Shown here piece by piece: positions 19,101 through 27,567 of a stretch of 64,000 bases of DNA. The DNA is from an uncultured Verrucomicrobiota bacterium (GTDB taxonomy: Bacteria; Verrucomicrobiota; Verrucomicrobiia; Limisphaerales; UBA9464). Under the pieces are notes generated by a model. The model did not search any database and was not told where the DNA came from. It saw only the letters and a program-made list of their open reading frames with translations. Made by a program: the position numbers and the translations under genes. The DNA lies in contig CAIJLV010000049.1 of NCBI GenBank assembly GCA_903821635.1, positions 1-64,000 on the forward strand. The letters are read 5' to 3'. Each line of letters begins with the position of its first letter. Position 1 is the stretch's first letter.

Positions 19101-19787
19101 TCACTTGGGGTCGAGGCGGCGGATGCGGATCTGGCGATACCAGACTTCGTCGCCGTGGTCTTGGAGGCAGATGCGGCCGGACGCTTCCCGGGTGAAGCGC
19201 GGCATGTCCTTGAACTTGGATCCGGCGACCAGTTTGGCAAACTCGGGCGTGGCAAGGTCAGTTTCGACCACCCGCTTGCCATTGAGCCAGTGTTCGAGGT
19301 GTGAACCACGCAGGACGATCCGGCCAGAGTTCCATTTACCGACGGGCTTAGTGGCCTTGTCAGCGTTGCCGGCGATCAGCGCGTAGAGGGCGGCGGCGCT
19401 GGTCTTGGGATTTTTGCCATCGCCGTGCTTGGCGTCGTCGAGCACCTGATATTCGGGCCCGGTTTGCCACGGGGCGTCATAGGCTTCGCTCACGCGATAC
19501 ATCACGCCGCTGTTGGCGCCCACGCTGACCTTCCACTGAAACTCCAATTCGAAATCGGCATACTCGGCGCGGGTGACGAGGTCGCCGCCGCCGCTGCCCT
19601 TGGCGAAGTGCAGGATGCCGCGGTTCACCGACCAACCCCGCTGGGGGAAATCCGCCTGCTTGAAACCACGCCACTTCAGGGCGGAATTTTTCTCCAAGAG
19701 CTTTTCCCAAGCGCCGTCGGCGGCGTGGAGGGGCAGCAGGACGGCCGACGCGAGGGCCAAAGTGGCAAAGAGGTTTCGCAATTTCAT
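19101..19787 (-). CDS. DUF1080 secreted protein, tandem paralogue
   Basis: A 228-residue exported protein; the ATG at 19787 gives the signal MKLRNLFATLALASAVLLPL. It keeps the DUF1080 landmarks: LKWRGFKQADFPQRGW, VGANSGVMYRVSEAY, PEYQVLDDAKHGDG, GSHLEHWLNGKRVVETD and GDEVWYRQIRIRRL. It is clearly related to the next gene at 18322-19020, but the central loop differs, so the two probably act on different sugars or partners. An in-frame start at 19910 would add 41 basic residues before the signal and is rejected. Confidence 0.83.
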   Translation of the reverse strand: MKLRNLFATLALASAVLLPLHAADGAWEKLLEKNSALKWRGFKQADFPQRGWSVNRGILHFAKGSGGGDLVTRAEYADFELEFQWKVSVGANSGVMYRVSEAYDAPWQTGPEYQVLDDAKHGDGKNPKTSAAALYALIAGNADKATKPVGKWNSGRIVLRGSHLEHWLNGKRVVETDLATPEFAKLVAGSKFKDMPRFTREASGRICLQDHGDEVWYRQIRIRRLDPK

Positions 19788-19857
19788 GGCGGGAACGGAC
19801 GCAATGAACGGGAACCGGATTCGAAACGTCAAGCCGCCGCGCCGCCGGGGCCGGGCC

Positions 19858-22203
19858 TCATTCTTGGGGATAGACGACCACCCGATCATGCACGACCAGC
19901 ACGAGGTCATTCTTCCCGTCGCCCGTCACGTCCGCCACGACAGCCTCGCGGGGTTCGCTCGCCTCATTGCGCCGTTGGCGAAAGGTCCGTTCCTCAAACA
20001 CCGGCCAGCGATTGCCCGGCACCAGTTGATGCGGGGGCTCAAAGGTCACAATGTCCACGTAGGCGCGGACTGTTTCGAGGAAAACCAGATCCTTGCGCCC
20101 GTCGCCGTCCAGATCGCCGCTGGTCACGTCCCGGAGAAAACCGTCCTTGATCGGGGTTTCGTAGCCGTCGAGTTCGGTGAACTCCCATTGTTCGCCGGAA
20201 AAGCGTTTCCAAGCGACCGCATTGCCGCCGAGAAAGGCCACCGTGTTGGCCAGCTTCGAGCCTAGGCCCACCGGCGCGAGGGCCGTGAAATCCGTCACGG
20301 GCAATTCCACGGTCTTCGCCACCTGCCACACCCCGTTGGGGTCCCGCTCACTCACGGTCAACGCCTTGCGCTCGGCATCCAGCAGGAACAGCAACGGGCT
20401 CTTGCTGCCGGCCTGCGGGAGGGTGGCCGCCGCCACGATGCGCGAACTGCTGGAGGCGCCGTTGATTTGCTCGCGCACGGTGAAGCTCCAGGACGGCTTT
20501 TCGCCCTGGTCCGAGGCCAGCACGACGGCACGCAGGAAGTTTTTCTGCGCCAACAACAGCTCGGTCTTGCCGTCGCCGTCCACATCGGCCAAGGCGAGCC
20601 ACGGCTGATCGGTCGTGCCGCCGGGTGGATTGATGTCAGCTTCGTCGAACAGGGCTCCGTCCTTGGTCGGTTCCTGCCGCTGCACCAACACTTTGATCTT
20701 CTCGTAGGGCGTCAGCACGACCACGTCGGCGAGGCCGTCCTGATTGGCATCATGCACGGTCACCGAGGTGGGGTTGCCCTTGAACGCCTCCGCCAACTTC
20801 TGGGTGATCGCCTTGCCGCCGGCGCTCCGGATCACGAGTTCGCGCACGGTCTTGGGCTCTTCCTTGCCGTCCTTACCCAGTTGCTTGTCTTCGCGCTCGA
20901 TCAGCGCCACCAGCGACGGGGCCCCCGCCTTGAGCACGCCCACGGTCATCGCCAGCGGCCGCGCATTGAGTGGCACTAGTTGCGGAAAGGGCAGCCGCCC
21001 GTTGGCGTCGAGCGACGTCACGCCGACCTGCTTTTCGTCGCTGCTCAGCAAAAACACCTCGGTCTGGCCATCGCCATTCCAATCCGCCGCGGCCAAGTCG
21101 GTAACTCCGGTGAAGGTCGGAAACGTCTTCGGCGCCTCCAAGGATCCGTCCGCCTGCTGGCGGTGGACGAACAACTGGCCGCCGTCCGGATCCGCCACGA
21201 GTAGATCCTGCAACCCATCGCCATCCAGATCGGTCCAAAGCAAACCGCGCCGGGGTTTGTCCGTGCGTTGCAGCGGCAGGATCGAGAACTGGCCGTTCTT
21301 CAGGTCGCCGACGAGCGTTTCGGCCGGTTTTTTGACAAATGTCGACAACGCGGCGCGCCCCGATTTGGCGGCAATCGTCATCACCTCGGTCTTGTGGTCG
21401 CCGTCGAGGTCGTCCGCCCAGTAGCTACGGATCGGCGCCAGCGTCAGGTGCGTTTCAGGACCCATTCGGCCGGCGGAATTTTGGAGCCGAAAGCGAAAAG
21501 GGTTCGCGTTGTCCCAGTTTACCAGGAGCAAGTCGTCCCGTTTGTCGCCGTCCAGGTCGAGGATCTGCACCGCCTTGGCGCTGCCGGCGTAGGGCAGCTT
21601 GTCGGGATCGCTCAACGTGCCGTCCGCCCGCTGCGTGATCAGGTAAAGATGCTTCTCCGCGAGCAACAGCAGGTCCGTGCGCCCGTCAGCATTGATGTCG
21701 CCCGAAGTCAGCGCGTTGTAATCCGGCAACCCATCGTCGAGGGCGAAACGTTTGGGCTGCGACCAACCGTTCGTGCCCTGGTTGAATTGCAGGACCAATT
21801 CCTTGGGATCGCCGTAGTAGGCCAAATCTGGGCGCGAATCGCCGTTGAAGTCCGCAATGGTCAGCGACGTGATGCGTTTCTCCGACGAAATGGAGTCAAT
21901 CCGGAACCGGGCGTCGGCGGGCAGTTCGTTGATGTCGCGGCGACCCACCTTTTCAGGCGTGGTCGGCGCGTTCGTCTTTCCGGTGCGGTTGTAGAGCAGG
22001 TTGATCTTCGAGCGACCATTGTTGACCACCACCACATCCTTCAAACCATCACCGTCCAAGTCGGTCACGTGGAGGAAACCCACGCCGAAATCGATCGGAA
22101 AAACCTCGGGCCCGGTGAAGCCAAAACGGTTGGTGGCAGACCCGGCGGACAGCGTCAGCGCGGCCACAGACGCAGCCAAGGGCAACAAGACACGGCGCAA
22201 CAT
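19858..22203 (-). CDS. Secreted FG-GAP/VCBS repeat protein
   Basis: A 781-residue exported protein with a signal peptide at its start. It consists of repeated blocks with calcium-binding DxDxDG loops such as VTDLDGDGLKDVVVV, ADFNGDSRPDLAYY, GDINADGRTDLLLL, ADVDGDGKTELLLA and GDLDGDGRKDLVFL, about ten in all. This is the integrin-alpha-like FG-GAP beta-propeller, usually involved in binding carbohydrate or protein surfaces outside the cell. It is the first gene of the minus-strand group with DUF1080 and DUF6797 proteins. No catalytic domain was recognised. Confidence 0.85.
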   Translation of the reverse strand: MLRRVLLPLAASVAALTLSAGSATNRFGFTGPEVFPIDFGVGFLHVTDLDGDGLKDVVVVNNGRSKINLLYNRTGKTNAPTTPEKVGRRDINELPADARFRIDSISSEKRITSLTIADFNGDSRPDLAYYGDPKELVLQFNQGTNGWSQPKRFALDDGLPDYNALTSGDINADGRTDLLLLAEKHLYLITQRADGTLSDPDKLPYAGSAKAVQILDLDGDKRDDLLLVNWDNANPFRFRLQNSAGRMGPETHLTLAPIRSYWADDLDGDHKTEVMTIAAKSGRAALSTFVKKPAETLVGDLKNGQFSILPLQRTDKPRRGLLWTDLDGDGLQDLLVADPDGGQLFVHRQQADGSLEAPKTFPTFTGVTDLAAADWNGDGQTEVFLLSSDEKQVGVTSLDANGRLPFPQLVPLNARPLAMTVGVLKAGAPSLVALIEREDKQLGKDGKEEPKTVRELVIRSAGGKAITQKLAEAFKGNPTSVTVHDANQDGLADVVVLTPYEKIKVLVQRQEPTKDGALFDEADINPPGGTTDQPWLALADVDGDGKTELLLAQKNFLRAVVLASDQGEKPSWSFTVREQINGASSSSRIVAAATLPQAGSKSPLLFLLDAERKALTVSERDPNGVWQVAKTVELPVTDFTALAPVGLGSKLANTVAFLGGNAVAWKRFSGEQWEFTELDGYETPIKDGFLRDVTSGDLDGDGRKDLVFLETVRAYVDIVTFEPPHQLVPGNRWPVFEERTFRQRRNEASEPREAVVADVTGDGKNDLVLVVHDRVVVYPQE

Positions 22204-22344
22204 TCGGCGACAGTGCTGGAAGTTTGGCGGAGAGCAAGACGGGGAAGGCGGAGCCGGGCGCCGCTAGGCCGGGCTAAACGATCCGGGCGGCCGCCATTCC
22301 CGAGGCGAGGTGGCGCGCCCGTTTCAATCCCGGCGACAGAAATG

Positions 22345-22372
22345 AAAAACGGCCCCGAGGTCGCGGGACCGT
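22345..22372 (-). terminator. Rho-independent terminator of the peroxiredoxin gene
   Basis: On the minus strand ACGGTCCCG pairs with CGGGGCCGT over 9 bp (one G-U pair) around a 6-nt loop, followed by five T (22345-22349 on the + strand). It lies about 50 bp after the peroxiredoxin stop. The rest of the 216-bp gap to the FG-GAP gene shows no other feature. Confidence 0.8.
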
Positions 22373-22419
22373 CGCCACCCAAGCCGGACAACCCCGGCTC
22401 AGAACGGGAGGCGGGCACT

Positions 22420-23055
22420 TCAGCGATTCGGCTGCGGCGTGTAGCGGAGATACGGCTTCACCGTGCGCATGCCCTTCGGGAAGAGCGTGGCCGCCTCGGC
22501 GTCCTTTACCGCGGGCGTGATAATGCAGTCGTCGCCGTCTTTCCAGTCAGCCGGGGTGGCGACCCGGAACTTCGCCGTGAGTTGGAGCGAGTCGAGCACG
22601 CGCAGGAGTTCCACAAAATTGCGGCCGGTCGAGGCCGGATAGGTGATGCTAAGTTTGATCTTCTTGTCCGGGCCGATGATGAACACCGAGCGGACGGTGA
22701 ACTTGTCGTCGGCGTTCGGGTGGATCATGTCGTAGAGCGACGCCACGGTGCGGTCGGGGTCGGCAATGATGGGGAAATTGACCGTGCAGCCCTGGGTCTC
22801 GTTGATGTCCTGGCACCAGCCATGATGCGCCTCCAACGGGTCCACGCTGATAGCGGCGACCTTCACGTTGCGCTGCGTGAACTCGCCCTTGAGCTTCGCG
22901 AGCGTGCCGAGTTCGGTGGTGCAGACCGGCGTGTAGTCCGCCGGATGGGAAAAAAGCACGCCCCACGAATCACCCAGCCATTGGTGAAATGTGATCGGGC
23001 CTTCGGTAGTAGGCGCGGTGAAATCAGGGGCGAGGTCGCCAAGTCGGAGTGCCAT
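22420..23055 (-). CDS. 1-Cys (Prx6-type) peroxiredoxin
   Basis: A 211-residue cytoplasmic thiol peroxidase. The peroxidatic cysteine is Cys45 in SHPADYTPVCTTELG, and the C-terminal extension with DDCIITPAVKDAEAA and MRTVKPYLRYTPQP is that of the Prx6/AhpC-type 1-Cys group. It reduces hydrogen peroxide and organic peroxides, and the family is known to use external thiols. The gene is monocistronic, with its own terminator, and diverges from the flippase gene with only about 44 bp between the start codons. Confidence 0.92.
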   Translation of the reverse strand: MALRLGDLAPDFTAPTTEGPITFHQWLGDSWGVLFSHPADYTPVCTTELGTLAKLKGEFTQRNVKVAAISVDPLEAHHGWCQDINETQGCTVNFPIIADPDRTVASLYDMIHPNADDKFTVRSVFIIGPDKKIKLSITYPASTGRNFVELLRVLDSLQLTAKFRVATPADWKDGDDCIITPAVKDAEAATLFPKGMRTVKPYLRYTPQPNR

Positions 23056-23099
23056 GTGGCGAAGAGCCTAGAAAACAGTCGGCCGGTGTAAATCCGGGA

Positions 23100-24692
23100 A
23101 TGCAACCGCCCGCCCCCGCGGCTCCCCTCTTCGCCACTCGCCCGACCAATTCTCCTCGCGACGCGGGCGGCGGTCCGGAATGGTGGCCGTTCAGCGTGAC
23201 CGGTTCGTTTTTCAAAACTGTGGCTTGGAAGGTCAGCGCGACCGTTTCGGGCGCTTTGGCCGGCATGTTGATGCTGCGGTTGCTGCAAGCCTACCTCCTG
23301 CCCGCCCGCTACGGCGTGGTGGTCGTGGCCCTGCAAGCCATGCTGTATCTGCCGCTGCTCGATTTCGGCTTCCGCACCACGCTGAACCGCCGGTTGCTGG
23401 TCGAATCCGACCCCGCACGCCGCCGCCGGTGGTTACATTTCGGGCAGGCACTTTACCTCCGTTTGGGCGGCTTGGTCTTGGTGGCCGCCGGTGCCGGCAT
23501 GGTGCTTTACGCTCAAACCGCCACCGCCCGCCAAGCCGGCGAACCGCTGCTTTTTTTCGTCACCCTCGGCGCCGCCGGAGCGTTTTCCGTGCTGGCCTCG
23601 GCCCAAGTCAACCTGCTCGTCGGCCTCGGCGACCAGCGCCGGGTATTCCTGCTCAACACGGTCGGCTCTTGGGCCAACCTGCTCGGCCTAGGGGTAGGTT
23701 TGCGGCTCGGTTGGGATCTGTGGGCATTCCCGCTGGCGACTGCCGTCATGGCCTTGGTGCAACTGGTGCCCGCGTGGGTTTGGTGCCGCCTGCGCGAACC
23801 GGACTTGGATTGGCGGGGGCGTCTGGCCGCCGGGGAGTTCCGCGCCACCTTCGCGGAATTGAAGGTCGAGTCGCTGGCCTGTCTGCGCAGCCAGTTTGCC
23901 ATTCTCTTCCTGTTCACCATCGACGTGATTCTCGTGGGCCTCCTGACGCAGGAGGCCGCGGTGGCGGCGGTTTATGCCACCGCCGCCCGGGTGTTTGGCC
24001 TCGCCCGCGGAGCGTTGCAGGCCGGCAGTGAAGCGCTCTGGCCCATCGTCGCCCGGGAAAGCGCCGGCGGCACCCACACCGGCAACGGGGACTGGCTGCT
24101 GCGCGTCAACGCCTGGCTTTACGGCGGTGCCATGGGCGCCATGGCGGTGACGCTTACCCCCTTCATCGCCTGGTTCATGAAGCCTGACTGGGCGCCCGAT
24201 CCTTGGCTGGTGGCCCTGCTGGCGGGGCGTTTTCTCATCACCGGACTGTCGTCGCCCGCCGCGTATTTCCTGCTGGGACTCGGCGATTTTCGCGCCTTGG
24301 CCCGTTACTGCGAGCGCGAACTCGTCGCCGGAGTCCTCCTGGCCGTGCCCTTGGGCGGTTCCTTCGGCGCGCGCGGGGTGGCGGGTGCCTTCCTGCTCGC
24401 CACGGTGGGGGGCACGTTGACGCCGATTTTTTGGCAATGGGCTCGCCTCCGCGGCCTGCCGGCCGGTCGGCTTTTTGGCTCCCTCTGGGCGCGGGCCTTG
24501 GTCGCCGTCGCCCTCAGTGTCAGCCTGAGTCTGGCAGCGCTGGGGTTCGGTGCGACCGGGGCCTGGACGGTGGCAGTCGGGGCCGCGGGTCTGGTCGTCG
24601 CCGCCGCCGCCGGCGCGCTCTGGGCTTGGCTCCGCGGGCGCAAGGCAGGCTTGTCCGGACGCTCGCTGGCCGACATGCTGCGCGCCTTCTAA
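23100..24692 (+). CDS. Polysaccharide/lipid-linked oligosaccharide flippase (MOP superfamily, Wzx-like)
   Basis: A 530-residue integral membrane protein with about 12-14 hydrophobic helices, starting with FKTVAWKVSATVSGALAGML and the motif LLPARYGVVVVALQ typical of Wzx-type flippases. It should move lipid-linked sugar units across the inner membrane for surface polysaccharide assembly. The ATG at 23100 leaves a Pro-rich cytoplasmic tail of about 35 residues; a GTG-type start at 23049 would overlap the divergent peroxiredoxin gene. Two methyltransferases, a glycosyltransferase and an O-antigen ligase-like gene follow. Confidence 0.8.
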   Translation: MQPPAPAAPLFATRPTNSPRDAGGGPEWWPFSVTGSFFKTVAWKVSATVSGALAGMLMLRLLQAYLLPARYGVVVVALQAMLYLPLLDFGFRTTLNRRLLVESDPARRRRWLHFGQALYLRLGGLVLVAAGAGMVLYAQTATARQAGEPLLFFVTLGAAGAFSVLASAQVNLLVGLGDQRRVFLLNTVGSWANLLGLGVGLRLGWDLWAFPLATAVMALVQLVPAWVWCRLREPDLDWRGRLAAGEFRATFAELKVESLACLRSQFAILFLFTIDVILVGLLTQEAAVAAVYATAARVFGLARGALQAGSEALWPIVARESAGGTHTGNGDWLLRVNAWLYGGAMGAMAVTLTPFIAWFMKPDWAPDPWLVALLAGRFLITGLSSPAAYFLLGLGDFRALARYCERELVAGVLLAVPLGGSFGARGVAGAFLLATVGGTLTPIFWQWARLRGLPAGRLFGSLWARALVAVALSVSLSLAALGFGATGAWTVAVGAAGLVVAAAAGALWAWLRGRKAGLSGRSLADMLRAF

Positions 24693-24701
24693 TCGCATCG
24701 C

Positions 24702-25469
24702 ATGGGCACCCTGGCACAATTCATCAACGGCCTTCTCCAGCCCGTCGGCATCGAACTCGTCCGGCTACCCCGGCGGCAGGTGCTGCCCGCGGAACTGCCC
24801 GACGCCTCGCTGTATACCGGCCCGGAAAACTATCACCGGCTCTTCCGCCCGTGGCTCGGGGGCGAATTTGACCGCTGGTTCACGCCCGCCGTGAGCGACA
24901 ACACCCTGTTGTCCCGCCAAAAGCTCTATTTTCTCCTCCGCATGGTCGAACAGACCCTCGGCGTGCCCGGCGACCTGTTCGAAGCCGGTGCCGGCAGCGG
25001 GGGCAGCGGCCGACTGATGCTCGAGGTGCTCCGCGCCCACGGCTCGCCCAAGGCGCTCTGGCTACTCGACACCTTCGAAGGTTACCAAAAGATCGATCCC
25101 GCGAAGGATGGTGTTCACGTTAAGGTTAACGATTGCAAATGCCGGAGCTTTGAAGAGGTCGGTCGGTTGGTGCAAAACGACACCAATGCCGTGCACCTCG
25201 TGCAGGGCCTGATTCCCGGCACGCTTGCGCAGGTGACGACGCGAGAAATCGCCTTTGCCCACATCGACGTAAACCTCCACGAACCGACCAAGGCCGCCCT
25301 CGAATTCGCCCTCGAACGCCTCAGCCGCGGCGGCGTAGTTGTGTTCGACGACTACAACTGGCCCGCCACCTTCGGCGCCCGCCAAGCCATTGACGAGGTT
25401 TGCGCCCGCCACCGCCTGCCGGTCATCTGCCTGCCGGAATCCACCCAGGCCTTTGTCGTGAAGCCCTGA
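24702..25469 (+). CDS. TylF/MycF-type O-methyltransferase family protein
   Basis: A 255-residue cytoplasmic protein with the fold of TylF/MycF sugar O-methyltransferases. It has a SAM loop LFEAGAGSGGSGRLMLEVL, an acidic WLLDTFEGYQKID segment, FAHIDVNLHEPTKAALEFAL, and GGVVVFDDYNWPATFGARQA near the metal-binding site. These proteins methylate sugar hydroxyls on macrolides or surface glycans. Here it lies 9 bp after the flippase, so a glycan substrate is likely. The acceptor sugar cannot be read from sequence. Confidence 0.8.
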   Translation: MGTLAQFINGLLQPVGIELVRLPRRQVLPAELPDASLYTGPENYHRLFRPWLGGEFDRWFTPAVSDNTLLSRQKLYFLLRMVEQTLGVPGDLFEAGAGSGGSGRLMLEVLRAHGSPKALWLLDTFEGYQKIDPAKDGVHVKVNDCKCRSFEEVGRLVQNDTNAVHLVQGLIPGTLAQVTTREIAFAHIDVNLHEPTKAALEFALERLSRGGVVVFDDYNWPATFGARQAIDEVCARHRLPVICLPESTQAFVVKP

Positions 25470-25483
25470 CCCGCGCCCACACC

Positions 25484-26251
25484 ATGCCTCTTTCGCAGGA
25501 ACAACTCGGCCAATTGCTCGGCAGCGACGGCTACGTGCGCGAACGACTCGATCCGGGCCTGCGGGACTTCAATTATTTAGCCTTCGCCGACCTGCTGGAG
25601 GTGGTCCGCCCGTTCGCTTCGGCGGCTCCGGCCGGGGGGTCCGTGTTCGACTACGGCTGCGGCGGCGCCCCCTACGAACCTCTTTTTGCCCATTGTGGCC
25701 GCTACGTCCGCGCCGACATCGTGCCCGGGCCGCGCGTGCAGGTGGCGGTGCGGCCCGACGGCTTGACCGATGAACCCGAGGCCAGTCACGACGCCGTGCT
25801 GTCGTCGCAGGTGCTGGAACACGTGCCCGACCCGCTTGCCTACCTGCGGGAATGCCGGCGCCTCCTAAAGCCCGGCGGGGAAGTGCTGGTGACGACTCAC
25901 GGCCTGTTTGAGGAACACGGCTGCCCCTACGACTTCCAGCGCTGGACGATCATCGGCTTGGAACGTGATTTCCGCGCCGCCGGCCTCGAAGTGATCGCCA
26001 GCCACAAGCTCACCACGCAAATCCGTGGCGCCATCCAGCTCAACCACTACTTCATCGAAACACTGCGCCAACCCGGCGGCGGACTCGGCTGGGCGCTCCT
26101 CGATCTACTGCGGCGGCTGCACCGTAATCTGACCCGTCCGCTGGCCAACTGGGTGGGCGCCCGCTTGGCGAACCAAGGCGTGGTGCCGGGCAACGATCCA
26201 GCCCCGGTTTACGTAGGCATCGCAGTGCGGGCCCGGCGACCCGGTTTTTAA
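25484..26251 (+). CDS. Class I SAM-dependent methyltransferase
   Basis: A 255-residue methyltransferase_11-type protein. Motif I is SVFDYGCGGAPYEPLF, and the central block SSQVLEHVPDPLAYLRECRR with LLKPGGEVLVTTHG is typical of small-molecule or sugar methyltransferases. The C-terminal 60 residues add a basic, partly hydrophobic helix that could bind membrane or a glycan carrier. The ATG at 25484 is 14 bp after the TylF-like gene. Its stop codon overlaps the stop of the convergent glycosyltransferase gene. Confidence 0.8.
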   Translation: MPLSQEQLGQLLGSDGYVRERLDPGLRDFNYLAFADLLEVVRPFASAAPAGGSVFDYGCGGAPYEPLFAHCGRYVRADIVPGPRVQVAVRPDGLTDEPEASHDAVLSSQVLEHVPDPLAYLRECRRLLKPGGEVLVTTHGLFEEHGCPYDFQRWTIIGLERDFRAAGLEVIASHKLTTQIRGAIQLNHYFIETLRQPGGGLGWALLDLLRRLHRNLTRPLANWVGARLANQGVVPGNDPAPVYVGIAVRARRPGF

Positions 26252-27420
26252 AACAAATCCCGCCGCAACCGGCTCTGGACCGGCAGCCGGCGCAACACCG
26301 CAAAGGGCAACCGCCAGTTCCAGCGGAGCTGCCCGGCGGCGGCGCCAGTTTGCGAAATCCGCGGCCGGTTCCAGAGGGCTTCCAAGTGTTGGTTCAGCGT
26401 CCGGTCAAACGCGTCGCCGGCGTGCGCGGCCCCCAAGGCTTGGGCGCGACGGCGCAATTTCAAGATCGTGGCCGGCGTTTGGGCCGCGAACCAACGGATT
26501 GCCCGGCAGGCATCGTCCAACTCGCCGGCGCGGTAGAGGAGTTCGGGCGCGACCTGCTCGACGTAGTCATCGCCCCCGCTGCCGATCCGCGGGAATACAG
26601 CCAAGCCGCCGCGGGCAAAGGTCTCCAGCAGGCTGATGGGCAAACCCTCGTAATCACTTGTAAAAACCATCAAGTCCCACCGCTCCAAGGCCCGCCAATA
26701 GGCGAGTCCGGAGAGCCGGCCGTGGAAGACCGTGTTCGTAGGCAGTCCGGCGGCCAACGCGGGGCGGTAAGGGCCATCACCAAGGATTTCCCACCGGGCT
26801 TCGACGCCCGCCGCCGTCACCCGCTGCGCCAGTCCCGGCAGTCGGTCGAGGCGTTTTTGCTCCCGAATTACCCGACCGCAGAAGCCCAAGACCAACGGGC
26901 GGCCGGGCGGCGTCGGGGTGAGCACAAAGGTGTCGGCGGGGGGATCAATCGGATACGGCAGCCAGCCGAGGCGCTCCGGCGGCAGTTCCAACTGGGTGGC
27001 CGCAAGGCGCAGCAGGGGCTGACTGACCGCGAGCAAGCCGTCGAGCCGGCCGCGTTGCTGGGCCAGCCAGTGATCCAGGCCGGGCCAGTCGGAGTGCAAC
27101 ACGACCAACCGGCGCTCGGCGTCATCGGCCCCGGCGAGGAACGGCAGGCCCCAGCCATTATGATACACCCAGAGGCCGCCCCGGGGGGTGCGGCGCACTG
27201 CGGCGAGCAGGCGGTCCCGAGCCCCGGCCGGGGTGTCCAGCCGCGTCAGGCCGAGCCCAGAAACCGTGTCGGGCGTGAAGGCACCGGCTTCGAACAGGCT
27301 GAGGGTGCGGCGTTCGGGCGCGAGGCTGGCATCCCGGCGCGCCAGCCGACGCAGGACCGACTCCACGCCGCCGAGCAGCCTGAAATGGGTAAACACATGA
27401 GTCACCGGCGTCCGCAACAT
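26248..27420 (-). CDS. GT4-type glycosyltransferase
   Basis: A 390-residue GT-B-fold protein. The N-terminal acceptor domain starts TPVTHVFTHFRLLGGVES. The C-terminal donor domain has LGFCGRVIREQKRLDRLPGL, WEILGDGPYRPAL and the nucleotide-sugar loop FTSDYEGLPISLLETFARG with the two conserved glutamates. It transfers a sugar from an activated nucleotide sugar to a growing glycan, probably on the inner face of the membrane. It is the only gene of the polysaccharide cluster on the minus strand. ATG 27420 begins at family similarity; a GTG at 27492 would add 24 residues. Confidence 0.82.
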   Translation of the reverse strand: MLRTPVTHVFTHFRLLGGVESVLRRLARRDASLAPERRTLSLFEAGAFTPDTVSGLGLTRLDTPAGARDRLLAAVRRTPRGGLWVYHNGWGLPFLAGADDAERRLVVLHSDWPGLDHWLAQQRGRLDGLLAVSQPLLRLAATQLELPPERLGWLPYPIDPPADTFVLTPTPPGRPLVLGFCGRVIREQKRLDRLPGLAQRVTAAGVEARWEILGDGPYRPALAAGLPTNTVFHGRLSGLAYWRALERWDLMVFTSDYEGLPISLLETFARGGLAVFPRIGSGGDDYVEQVAPELLYRAGELDDACRAIRWFAAQTPATILKLRRRAQALGAAHAGDAFDRTLNQHLEALWNRPRISQTGAAAGQLRWNWRLPFAVLRRLPVQSRLRRDLF

Positions 27421-27567
27421 CGGGTCGAGAGGGAGGATTTCCCGGATGAAGCCGTCGAGAAAATTCGCTTCTCCCCCGCGCTCTAGGGACACCCGAACCG
27501 CGGAGCCGTGCGGGAAACTGACTTGTGAATTGCCTCACCGCCCGCCAGAGGCTTAGCTGCTTGGACT

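Noticed and set aside
21268-23091. 607-codon open frame on the + strand across the FG-GAP and peroxiredoxin genes
   Set aside because: It is antisense to two well-supported genes and is Arg/Gln-rich without recognisable domains.
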